A DNA stretch of 6,243 nucleotides from Aquificota bacterium (lineage in GTDB: Bacteria > Thermosulfidibacterota > Thermosulfidibacteria > Thermosulfidibacterales > B14-G1). The stretch's first letter is position 1; every line of letters begins with the position of its first letter. Shown here in pieces: positions 1 to 5,920 of this stretch. A program made the position numbers and the translations under genes. Location: assembly GCA_003648675.1 (NCBI GenBank), contig QMPS01000051.1, positions 1 through 6,243 on the forward strand. The letters are read 5' to 3'. Below the pieces are notes generated by a model. It was not told the DNA's origin. It saw only the letters and a list, made by a program, of their open reading frames with translations, and searched no databases.

Positions 1-1430
1 ACTTCGGGAGGGAGCGGAGGGGTGGGATCGAAGGGCACCCAGCCCGAGCCTTTTTTATATACTTCCACCCAGGTGTGGGCATCGGAGTTTCGGACAATGT
101 AGTAGTTGCCCAGCTGGTTCCACTCTCCTCCGTGGAATCCTGCCACAATCCGGGCTGGTACTCCCCGTATTCTAAGGAGGAGAACCATGGAGGTTGCGAA
201 GTATTCACAGTGGCCTTTGCCTTTGTTGAGCAGGAAAGAGACTACGGGATATGGCCCTTTGCTCCCTGGATGAAAAGAGTATTCGTGGTTGGTCTTTAGG
301 TATCTTTCTACAGCTCTGGCCAGGGCTAGGGGGTCTTTTTCTTTGGGGGCTATGGACTGGGCCAAGTGTTGGAGGGGCCCCTTTGCTCCAGAGGGTACCC
401 GAAGAAATTGGTTAGGAGGGATGATGGGGGGGTAAGCCTCCACTAGCCTTGAGCGGGTGATGTAAGAGACTCTTTGAGTTATGGGAGAAAGGGCGTGGAG
501 AGTGTAACCTAGTCCTATGGCGGCTTTGCTACCCTTGAGGGCCACTGCTCGGGGTATGCCTAAGGCGAAGAGGGCGTTACTTTGGTGGGGCTCCAGGAAG
601 ATCCGATATACCACATCCTTGCCCCGGGGCAGGGCAGGGTGAAGGGGTTTTTCCCTGATCCACGGAACTGCCCATACGCCATGTCGGTACTCTATATACA
701 CCTTTCCTCTCCAGTAGAGTTTGTCCTGGGGAGGTCTGGACCCCTTTAGCCATTCCACCCTCATAGCTACTGAGGGGTCTCCCTTTATCATCTCCACACT
801 CCCAGGGGAGATCTTCTCTCCGAAGCCCGATCTGGCGGTTTTCCCTCCTGACCATCCTGGGGTGAGGGTGAAGGAGGGGCGGGGTAGCATGAGGAAGAAA
901 AGGAGGGTTGATGGGAGAAGGGCGAGGGACATGATACCTCCCCATAAAAAGAGGGTTTGGGTCTCTTTGGAGGAGATGGTTTTCCTCTCTGTGGAGGCGA
1001 AGGGGAAGATGAGGCCTGTCAAAAGGAGAAAGATGTTGGCGGCGAGAAGGAAGCCAAACTCCATTCCCCATCTCACCACAGCAGCCCCTGCCATGAGTAG
1101 GAGGGAGAGGAGGTAGAGCTGAAGGTAGTCTCGCACCTTTTTGGTGGAGAGAAGCTTGGCTGAGATGAGTATGAAGAGGATGCCCATGACACGGTTGAAG
1201 AAGACTTGCCAGTGGATTCCATGGAGGTTGAAGAGGATTAGAATCACAGCAGCCCCGGTGACGAGGTAGTTGGGCGGAAAGGTGAACCCCTTTTCTTCCA
1301 TCCAGAGGCTTGTGACGAGGGATCCTAGGGTGAGGAGGGTGTAAACTGGAGTCACTTCCTTAGCCACTGATATGAGGCCTAGGACTAGAGATATGAAGAG
1401 CAGGTATCGGGCTATTCTAAGGGGTGGCAT
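1..1430 (-). CDS. tgpA: TgpA-like membrane transglutaminase (C-terminus cut off by window edge)
   Basis: The frame stays open from an ATG at 1430 through position 1, giving 476 visible codons, so the C-terminus lies outside the window. Residues 1-185 are very hydrophobic and form about six or seven membrane helices (roughly 8-24, 28-43, 55-70, 77-94, 102-118, 123-143, 160-183). An extracytoplasmic region follows, with GFGEKISPG near 202-210 and LYWRG near 238-242, typical of the DUF3488/TgpA family. The transglutaminase core has a complete Cys-His-Asp triad: Cys408 in KGHCEYFATS, His452 in SDAHTWVEVY and Asp468 in FDPTPP. Family proteins usually run to 650-750 residues with a further helix and a DUF4129 tail, which would be the missing part. 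The start is supported by AGGAGG five bases upstream, only 10 bases after the DUF58 stop. Known homologues are inner-membrane proteins with a periplasmic catalytic domain; the substrate is unknown. Codons here end in C unusually often. Confidence 0.93.
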   Translation of the reverse strand, partial: MPPLRIARYLLFISLVLGLISVAKEVTPVYTLLTLGSLVTSLWMEEKGFTFPPNYLVTGAAVILILFNLHGIHWQVFFNRVMGILFILISAKLLSTKKVRDYLQLYLLSLLLMAGAAVVRWGMEFGFLLAANIFLLLTGLIFPFASTERKTISSKETQTLFLWGGIMSLALLPSTLLFFLMLPRPSFTLTPGWSGGKTARSGFGEKISPGSVEMIKGDPSVAMRVEWLKGSRPPQDKLYWRGKVYIEYRHGVWAVPWIREKPLHPALPRGKDVVYRIFLEPHQSNALFALGIPRAVALKGSKAAIGLGYTLHALSPITQRVSYITRSRLVEAYPPIIPPNQFLRVPSGAKGPLQHLAQSIAPKEKDPLALARAVERYLKTNHEYSFHPGSKGPYPVVSFLLNKGKGHCEYFATSMVLLLRIRGVPARIVAGFHGGEWNQLGNYYIVRNSDAHTWVEVYKKGSGWVPFDPTPPLPPE

Positions 1431-1440
1431 CTCCTCCTCC

Positions 1441-2316
1441 TCAAGCCAGGGCTAAGGCCTCCAGCAGGGAGTGAAGGTGTCTTTCCCCCCGGGCAGGTTT
1501 CAAAGCTCTGTCTGGCAGTATGAGTCCGACGGCCATGCCTCTTTTGGCGCTTTCTAGAATGAGGTATGTGGCCCGGCCTAGTATCTCTTCCCAGTTTCCA
1601 GTTCCTCTGTTTACCTGGACAATTACCATGTCCCCCTGGGCGTCGGCCATTTCCCGGACTATCAGTTCGCCTTTTCGGGCTGTGGCTTTCCAATCCATTC
1701 TCTTCAGGGGATCCCCCTCTTGATAGGGCCTCAGTTCTAAGACCTCGTCTCCCATCCCTTTGCTCTTCCCAGGAGAGTATTCGCCCTGTCCTTCCCCTTC
1801 CCCCCTTTTAAAAGGGGTGGGAATGGGCCTGGGAAAGACCAGTAGTTCTTGATTCACCTCTATTTTTCGGCTTCGGGTGAAGAAGCCCAGAGGGAAGGCA
1901 GAGACCACCTCGATACTGGAGAGTTTGGCTTTTCCCCGGTGAGGGAAGGTGAGCCACATGATGGTCTCTTCTTTTTTTTGGGATCCCATAATGATGCCTT
2001 TCACTTCCTGACTTTGGGCTCTTACGCCCACGAGGGTGGCTGGAAGGGGCCATCTACGCCTCTTCAAGGTGACCCTAAAGGGAGCAGGATGGGATGCGAA
2101 GATCTCTTGAGGTGGAGAAATGGTTACCTCTAGACCAGTGAGGTTGGCTATGGAGGATATGCCCGAGATCATCATAAGGGCTAGCAGGGCGGATGAGAGA
2201 AGATAGAGGAGGTTGTTTCCTGTGTTTGCTGCTCCCATGGCGATGATTATGGTGATCAGAATGTAGAGGTACCCCCATCTGGTGATTTTTACCCGGTACC
2301 TCTTTTTGAACTTCAC
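1441..2316 (-). CDS. DUF58 membrane protein, middle gene of the MoxR-TgpA operon
   Basis: This 291-residue protein has a basic N-terminus, then two membrane helices (about 15-31 and 35-55) containing the family-typical NTGNNLLYLL. A beta-rich region (about 60-165) follows, then a Gly/Glu/Lys-rich linker (about 166-190). The DUF58 signature spans 194-221 (ELRPYQEGDPLKRMDWK, then GELIVRE). The last 70 residues resemble a shortened von Willebrand A fold, but the usual Asp of the metal site is absent: the strand reads VIVQVN. The start is GTG, not ATG. It overlaps the moxR stop as GTGA and has no clear Shine-Dalgarno sequence, so translation is probably coupled to moxR. The length suits the short DUF58 proteins paired with MoxR ATPases. 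They are thought to act as membrane partners or adaptors of the ATPase, but the biochemical role is not established. The linker DNA contains a perfect 16-base palindrome at 1802-1817. Confidence 0.92.
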   Translation of the reverse strand: MKFKKRYRVKITRWGYLYILITIIIAMGAANTGNNLLYLLSSALLALMMISGISSIANLTGLEVTISPPQEIFASHPAPFRVTLKRRRWPLPATLVGVRAQSQEVKGIIMGSQKKEETIMWLTFPHRGKAKLSSIEVVSAFPLGFFTRSRKIEVNQELLVFPRPIPTPFKRGEGEGQGEYSPGKSKGMGDEVLELRPYQEGDPLKRMDWKATARKGELIVREMADAQGDMVIVQVNRGTGNWEEILGRATYLILESAKRGMAVGLILPDRALKPARGERHLHSLLEALALA

Positions 2317-3233
2317 AGGGGTGCAGGGACGGAGGCCAGAAAGTCCAATAGGAATTCTAGCCTCTCTTCTTCCTTGTAGTCTCCTGGGGGGATGAGGCGG
2401 TGGAAGGCTACGTAAGGGAAGGAGACCTTTACGTCTTCGGGTATAAGGTAATTCCTGTCTTCCAGGTACGCCCGGGCCTGGGCTACTTTCTTCAGAGCTA
2501 TGGCCCCCCTGGTGGAGAGTCCGAATCGGAAGCGCTCTCTGTTTCTGGTGCTTTGAGTAATTTCCATGATGTAGTCCAAGATTCTCGGGGGAACCTCCAC
2601 TTCTGAGACTTCCCTTTGGATCTCCAGGATTTCTTGGGTGGTGAGGAGGGCAGGCAGCTCTTGGGCCATACTGTAGTGCCCGTTGTGGGCTACTATCTCT
2701 GCCTCTAGACTTCTTTCCGGGTACCCCATCTCTAAGCGCACCATGAAGCGGTCCAGCTGGGACTCTGGCAGGGGAAAGGTGCCGTAAAGCTCTAGTGGAT
2801 TTTGAGTTGCTATGACGAAGAAGGGGGTGGGGAGGGGGTACGTCTCTCCGCCCACAGAGACCTTACCTTCACCCATAGCCTCCAGCAGGGCGCTCTGAGT
2901 TCTTGGAGTGGCCCGGTTTATCTCATCGGCAAGGAGGATGTTGTGGAAAATGGGGCCCGGTTTGAAGATGAATCGGCCCTCCTGGGTTAGAAAGACCTCT
3001 GTGCCTATCACATCGGAGGGCATGAGGTCATTGGTGAACTGGACCCTGGCAAAAGTGCATCCCGTTACCTTGGCCAGGGCCAGGGCTAGGGTGGTTTTTC
3101 CTGTTCCAGGCAGATCTTCCAAGAGGAGATGTCCACCAGCCAGCAGGGTGGCCATAGAGATCTGTACCTCTCTTTCCTTTCCCCTGATGACGGAAGATAC
3201 TAGATTTAGTGCTTTTTTCAGTCTCTCTCTCAT
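2313..3233 (-). CDS. moxR: MoxR-family AAA+ ATPase
   Basis: This 306-residue protein has the full AAA+ set: Walker A at 41-48 (LPGTGKTT, Lys46), Walker B at 99-104 (ILLADE, Asp103-Glu104) followed by INRA, sensor 1 Asn145 in ATQNP, LDRF at 160-163 and the sensor 2 region STRG at 240-243. NILLADEINRATPRTQSALL and the PLPESQLDRF stretch mark it as MoxR rather than another AAA+ group. MoxR proteins are cytoplasmic ATPases thought to work as chaperones that mature or activate partner proteins, usually with an adjacent DUF58 or VWA protein, as here. It is the first gene of the operon and overlaps the next gene by four bases. An in-frame stop lies about 30 bases upstream and no other ATG or GTG intervenes, which fixes the start. 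No Shine-Dalgarno sequence precedes the ATG, and a good promoter ends just before it, suggesting a leaderless or nearly leaderless mRNA. Confidence 0.95.
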   Translation of the reverse strand: MRERLKKALNLVSSVIRGKEREVQISMATLLAGGHLLLEDLPGTGKTTLALALAKVTGCTFARVQFTNDLMPSDVIGTEVFLTQEGRFIFKPGPIFHNILLADEINRATPRTQSALLEAMGEGKVSVGGETYPLPTPFFVIATQNPLELYGTFPLPESQLDRFMVRLEMGYPERSLEAEIVAHNGHYSMAQELPALLTTQEILEIQREVSEVEVPPRILDYIMEITQSTRNRERFRFGLSTRGAIALKKVAQARAYLEDRNYLIPEDVKVSFPYVAFHRLIPPGDYKEEERLEFLLDFLASVPAPL

Positions 3234-3241
3234 GGGAGCAT

Positions 3242-3270
3242 AGAATAGACGGAAAAAATCCAGCTTTCAA
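3242..3270 (-). promoter_or_regulatory. Putative sigma-70-type promoter for moxR operon
   Basis: On the minus strand TTGAAA (3270-3265) is followed after exactly 17 bases by TATTCT (3247-3242), which matches 5/6 and 4/6 of the -35 and -10 consensus. Transcription would begin near 3235, one to three bases before the moxR ATG. The -35 box lies inside the left arm of the inverted repeat at 3262-3300. Seen by eye only; the start site is inferred. Confidence 0.5.
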
Positions 3271-3300
3271 TGGTGGGGGCAGCCCCTTTCGTTGAAAGCT
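3262..3300. repeat. 39-base inverted repeat in divergent control region (possible operator)
   Basis: AGCTTTCAA (3262-3270) and TTGAAAGCT (3292-3300) are perfect 9-base inverted arms. An inner GGGG (3276-3279) and CCCC (3283-3286) share the same centre, position 3281. As plus-strand RNA the gap between the two paired parts is partly filled by one G-C and three G-U pairs plus a single U-U mismatch, with a CAG loop. Each arm includes a TTGAAA reading outward, toward moxR on one side and the dehydrogenase on the other. There is no T-run after it on either side suggesting a terminator. It may be the binding site of a dimeric regulator controlling both operons, or a structured element; no regulator gene is visible in the window. 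Confidence 0.6.
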
Positions 3301-3320
3301 TTATCCAAAGGTGTTAAGCA
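3292..3320 (+). promoter_or_regulatory. Weak candidate promoter for the dehydrogenase/hydratase operon
   Basis: TTGAAA at 3292-3297 is followed after 17 bases by TAAGCA (3315-3320), preceded by TG at 3312-3313 as in extended -10 promoters. The -35 box is good but the -10 box is poor (2/6). Transcription would start near 3327, leaving a leader of about 22 bases that includes the strong ribosome binding site. A different start is possible. Confidence 0.3.
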
Positions 3321-3334
3321 AGACTAAAAAGCGC

Positions 3335-3343
3335 GAGGAGGTG
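3335..3343 (+). promoter_or_regulatory. Strong ribosome binding site of the dehydrogenase
   Basis: GAGGAGGTG is nearly fully complementary to the 16S rRNA 3' end. AGGAGG (3336-3341) lies seven bases before the ATG at 3349, which decides this start. A nearly identical cassette precedes the next gene. Confidence 0.85.
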
Positions 3344-3348
3344 GGGTT

Positions 3349-4218
3349 ATGACTGTTGATGATATTAAAACCATAGGAGTTGTAGGTGCTGGGACTATGG
3401 GCTCTGGCATTGCTCAAGTGGCTGCTGCGGCTGGCTTCGGGGTGATTCTCAGAGACATCTCTGATGCTGCTTTGGACAGGGGCTTTAAAATTATTGAGAG
3501 GAGCCTTGGCAAGCTCACCAAGAAGGGGAAGCTTACGGAGGAGGGGGCCAAGGAGATTCTGGGTCGTATCACCAAGACCTTGGAGTTGAAAGATATGGCT
3601 GGCGCCGACCTGGTGATAGAGGCTGCCTTTGAGAAGATGGAGGTGAAAAAGGAGCTCTTCGGCGAGTTGGATAAGGTATGCCGATCCGGCGTGGTTTTGG
3701 CCTCTAACACCTCTAGTCTTTCCATCACCGAGATAGCCGCTGCCACCTCCAGACCCGACAAAGTGGTGGGAATGCATTTCTTCAATCCCGTGCCTGTGCT
3801 GCCCCTGGTAGAGATCGTTCAAGGGCTCACCACCTCCGATGAGGCGGTGGAGCTAGCCTACCAGTTGGCCCTGAAACTGGGCAAGTCTCCCATCAAGACC
3901 AAGGATCAGCCTGGTTTCATTGTGAATCGTATTTTGGTGCCCTACATGAACGAGGCGGCTTTTGCCTATATGGAGGGTGTGGGCACTGCCGAGGAGATTG
4001 ATCAGGCCATGAAGTGGGGAGCCAACATGCCCATAGGTCCGTTGGCCCTTTTGGATTTGGTGGGCATAGACGTGGCTTTGGACGTGCTGGAGGTACTTTA
4101 CAGGGAGTTTGGCGATCCCAAGTTCCGTCCTGCTCCCATTCTGAGACAGATGGTTAGGGCAGGCTACTTGGGAAGGAAGACAGGAAAAGGCTTCTTTGAC
4201 TATACCGAGAAGGTGTGA
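3349..4218 (+). CDS. hbd: 3-hydroxyacyl-CoA (3-hydroxybutyryl-CoA) dehydrogenase
   Basis: This 289-residue cytoplasmic enzyme oxidises (S)-3-hydroxyacyl-CoA to 3-ketoacyl-CoA with NAD+, or runs in reverse; length and motifs match the short-chain 3-hydroxybutyryl-CoA dehydrogenase family. The N-terminal Rossmann fold has GAGTMG (13-18). Asp36 at the end of the second strand (VILRD) favours NAD(H) over NADP(H). The catalytic residues known from mitochondrial SCHAD align with Ser122 (SNTSS), His143 (GMHFFNPVPV), Glu155 (LPLVEIV) and Asn193 (GFIVNR). The C-terminal dimerisation domain has GPLALLDLVG and ends with GYLGRKTGKGFFDY. It is the first gene of a two-gene operon; the crotonase starts 11 bases after its stop. 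Pairing with a hydratase fits beta-oxidation or butyrate-type metabolism, but no thiolase, acyl-CoA dehydrogenase or CoA-transferase is in view to settle direction. The hbd symbol is by family similarity; a paaH- or fadB2-type role cannot be excluded. Confidence 0.95.
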   Translation: MTVDDIKTIGVVGAGTMGSGIAQVAAAAGFGVILRDISDAALDRGFKIIERSLGKLTKKGKLTEEGAKEILGRITKTLELKDMAGADLVIEAAFEKMEVKKELFGELDKVCRSGVVLASNTSSLSITEIAAATSRPDKVVGMHFFNPVPVLPLVEIVQGLTTSDEAVELAYQLALKLGKSPIKTKDQPGFIVNRILVPYMNEAAFAYMEGVGTAEEIDQAMKWGANMPIGPLALLDLVGIDVALDVLEVLYREFGDPKFRPAPILRQMVRAGYLGRKTGKGFFDYTEKV

Positions 4219-4225
4219 GGAGGTG
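4217..4225 (+). promoter_or_regulatory. Ribosome binding site that decides the hydratase start
   Basis: GAGGAGGTG overlaps the TGA stop of the dehydrogenase (4216-4218) and lies four bases before the ATG at 4230. An upstream in-frame GTG at 4215 would translate through this site as RRWV, so the ATG is the better start. Confidence 0.85.
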
Positions 4226-4229
4226 GGTT

Positions 4230-5012
4230 ATGGCTTATGAGACCCTGCTTTACGAAGTGAAGGACGGCATCGCTTACGTGACCATCAATAGGCCCAAGGT
4301 TCTCAATGCCCTTAATGACACCGTCATAACTGAACTGGACCAGGTCTTCAGTGCTATTAAAGACGATCCTCAGGTGAAGGCTGTGATTCTCACGGGAGCT
4401 GGGGAGAAAGCCTTTGTAGCGGGGGCAGACATCACCCAGCTGGTGGGGCTCAACACTCTGGAAGGCAAGACCTTTGCTGAGAGGGGTCAGGCCGTCTTCA
4501 ATCTCATAGAGAACCTGGGCAAGCCCGTTATCGCTGCCATCAACGGTTTTGCCTTGGGCGGTGGCTGTGAACTGGCCATGGCGTGTACGTTGAGGGTAGC
4601 TTCCACTAAGGCTAGACTGGGCCAGCCGGAGGTGAACTTGGGTATCATCCCGGGGTATGGGGGCACCCAGCGTCTTCCTAGATTGGTGGGGAAAGGTCGG
4701 GCTATGGAGCTGGTCCTTACAGGCCGCATGGTGGATGCTCAGGAAGCCTACCAGATGGGTCTAGTAAACAAAGTGGTGGAGCCCGAAAAGCTTATTGAGG
4801 AGGCTGAGGGCTTGGCCAAGACCATCATGAGCAAAGGGCCTGTGGCGGTGAAGCTAGCCATAGAAGCTGTGAATCGTGGCTTGGAAGTGGGTCTAGAGGA
4901 GGGTCTGCGTATTGAGGCTGACCTCTTCGGCGTGTGCTGCTCCACTGAAGATAAGGTGGAAGGGACTAAAGCTTTTCTGGAGAAGAGGAAGGCCAACTTC
5001 CAGGGCAAGTGA
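4230..5012 (+). CDS. Enoyl-CoA hydratase (crotonase family)
   Basis: The 260-residue product has the usual crotonase length. It should hydrate trans-2-enoyl-CoA, such as crotonyl-CoA, to (S)-3-hydroxyacyl-CoA, the substrate of the enzyme encoded just upstream. The oxyanion-hole segments are AFVAGADI (about 61-68) and GFALGGGCE (about 106-114). Both catalytic glutamates of true hydratases are present: Glu114 in GGGCELA and Glu134 in GQPEVNLG, twenty apart as in rat mitochondrial hydratase (144 and 164). IIPGYGGTQRLPRLVG follows. Two acidic catalytic residues argue for hydratase over the isomerase or decarboxylase branches, though chain length cannot be read from sequence. The upstream GTG at 4215 is rejected because it would translate the ribosome binding site. 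The gene ends just before a hairpin at 5020-5043, so it is probably last in its transcript. Confidence 0.95.
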   Translation: MAYETLLYEVKDGIAYVTINRPKVLNALNDTVITELDQVFSAIKDDPQVKAVILTGAGEKAFVAGADITQLVGLNTLEGKTFAERGQAVFNLIENLGKPVIAAINGFALGGGCELAMACTLRVASTKARLGQPEVNLGIIPGYGGTQRLPRLVGKGRAMELVLTGRMVDAQEAYQMGLVNKVVEPEKLIEEAEGLAKTIMSKGPVAVKLAIEAVNRGLEVGLEEGLRIEADLFGVCCSTEDKVEGTKAFLEKRKANFQGK

Positions 5013-5019
5013 CCCTTGT

Positions 5020-5043
5020 GGGGCCGGGATTTGTTCCGGCCCC
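5020..5043. terminator. GC-rich hairpin between convergent genes, likely shared terminator
   Basis: GGGGCCGG (5020-5027) pairs perfectly with CCGGCCCC (5036-5043). A G-U and an A-T pair extend the stem to ten pairs around a four-base TTTG loop. It starts 7 bases after the hydratase stop and lies about 20 bases past the stop of the opposing PAS gene, so it could serve both. The following plus-strand bases (TATCTGTT) are only weakly T-rich and the minus-strand side is not, so termination may be inefficient. Confidence 0.65.
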
Positions 5044-5062
5044 TATCTGTTCAACGCGGGTC

Positions 5063-5920
5063 TTATCCTTCTTTCTCAAGGTTTTCCATCGTACCGTTTA
5101 AGTCTGGATAGAGTTTCCTCATGCACTCTGGGCAGATACTGTGGCTGAGAACAGCTTCTGTGTGTCTCTTGATGTAGTTTTCTAGTTGGATCCACCGCCC
5201 TTGGTCATCCCGAATCTTTTTGCAGTTGGCACAGATGGGAAGGAAACCGCTAAGGGCTCTGGTGAGGGCTTCTTCCAATCTTCTCTGGAGGGTCTCTTTT
5301 TCCTTTTGGGCCTGTATCCACCCTGAGATGTCCTTGAAGTTTTCCACTATGCCTAGGAGCTTATCGTCCAGCCCTTTGAAGGGTACCGCCGTTAGAATGC
5401 AGGGTATTCTGGTTCCGTCTATGGCTTCCTTCTCTACACTGCGCTCTACCCGCTCTTTGCCCTTCAGAATCTGGACCAGAGGACAGTCCGGTGTGTGACA
5501 CTCGGGCCCTTGGAATACCTCGTAGCACTTCTTGCCTATAGACTCTTTTTTGCTCACCCCCGACATTCTGACAAAGGTCTCGTTGACCCGAAGAACGTTG
5601 AAATCTGTGTCTATGACCCTCATTCCGTCGGCGGCAGTGTTAAAGATCTGCTCCAGTTCCATGTAGGCTAGCTTTGCCTTTTCTTCAGCCTCCTTACGCC
5701 TGTTGATGGCGGTCTGGGCGTAGGCACCGAAGGCTATTAACAGGAAGACGATTATCAGGCGCATCCAGGTCTCATGGACATTAGGGTGGAAGATTTGGGT
5801 CAGGTAGGGGCCCTGTTGAAAGACGAAGGAGTGAATAGCGGCTTCCAGTAACCAGAAGAATACGCTCAGGCCTATCCCTATGAGAATCATTCCGTTGCGC
5901 TGTGCAATGTTTTTCAGCAC
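5063..5920 (-). CDS. Membrane PAS sensor protein with C-terminal double-CxxC module
   Basis: This 285-residue protein has two predicted membrane helices (about 11-33 and 53-72) around a short external loop, then a linker helix (74-92) and a PAS domain (about 87-200) with NTAADGMRVID, NVLRVNETF and ENFKDISGW. Inside the PAS domain three cysteines (132, 141, 146) sit in KKCYEVFQGPECHTPDCP. A second coiled segment (203-222) leads to a C-terminal module with two CxxC pairs: Cys230/233 (LPICANCKKIRDDQG) and Cys263/266 (HSICPECMRKLYP). This suggests a metal-binding fold of Zn-ribbon type, which is inference. I recognise similar tails on PAS and receiver proteins of deltaproteobacteria, function unknown. 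There is no histidine kinase, GGDEF, EAL or methyl-accepting domain, so output would need a partner. The start is GTG with GGTGA seven bases upstream and an in-frame stop just before; an ATG at residue 11 is a possible alternative. The gene stands alone and converges on the hydratase. Confidence 0.9.
   Translation of the reverse strand: MLKNIAQRNGMILIGIGLSVFFWLLEAAIHSFVFQQGPYLTQIFHPNVHETWMRLIIVFLLIAFGAYAQTAINRRKEAEEKAKLAYMELEQIFNTAADGMRVIDTDFNVLRVNETFVRMSGVSKKESIGKKCYEVFQGPECHTPDCPLVQILKGKERVERSVEKEAIDGTRIPCILTAVPFKGLDDKLLGIVENFKDISGWIQAQKEKETLQRRLEEALTRALSGFLPICANCKKIRDDQGRWIQLENYIKRHTEAVLSHSICPECMRKLYPDLNGTMENLEKEG

Noticed and set aside
577..1071. Open frame of 164 codons on the minus strand
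   Set aside because: It lies wholly inside tgpA in another frame of the same strand. Its product is Pro/Arg/His-rich with no family motif, while the tgpA frame carries a complete transglutaminase.
721..1116. Open frame of 131 codons on the plus strand
   Set aside because: It is antisense to tgpA, its Arg/Lys-rich product arises from the G-rich strand, and there are no motifs.
3262..3300. Reading the long inverted repeat as a rho-independent terminator
   Set aside because: It lies upstream of two divergent genes, not after one, and no T-run follows it on the plus strand; the operator or structured-element readings fit better.
3301..3822. Open frame of 173 codons on the minus strand, opposite the dehydrogenase
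   Set aside because: The dehydrogenase on the plus strand has every catalytic motif and a strong ribosome binding site; the antisense product is His/Ser-rich and unrecognisable.
4215..4232. Upstream GTG start for the hydratase, giving 265 residues
   Set aside because: It would translate the ribosome binding site itself as RRWV. The ATG at 4230 has correct spacing and gives the usual family N-terminus.
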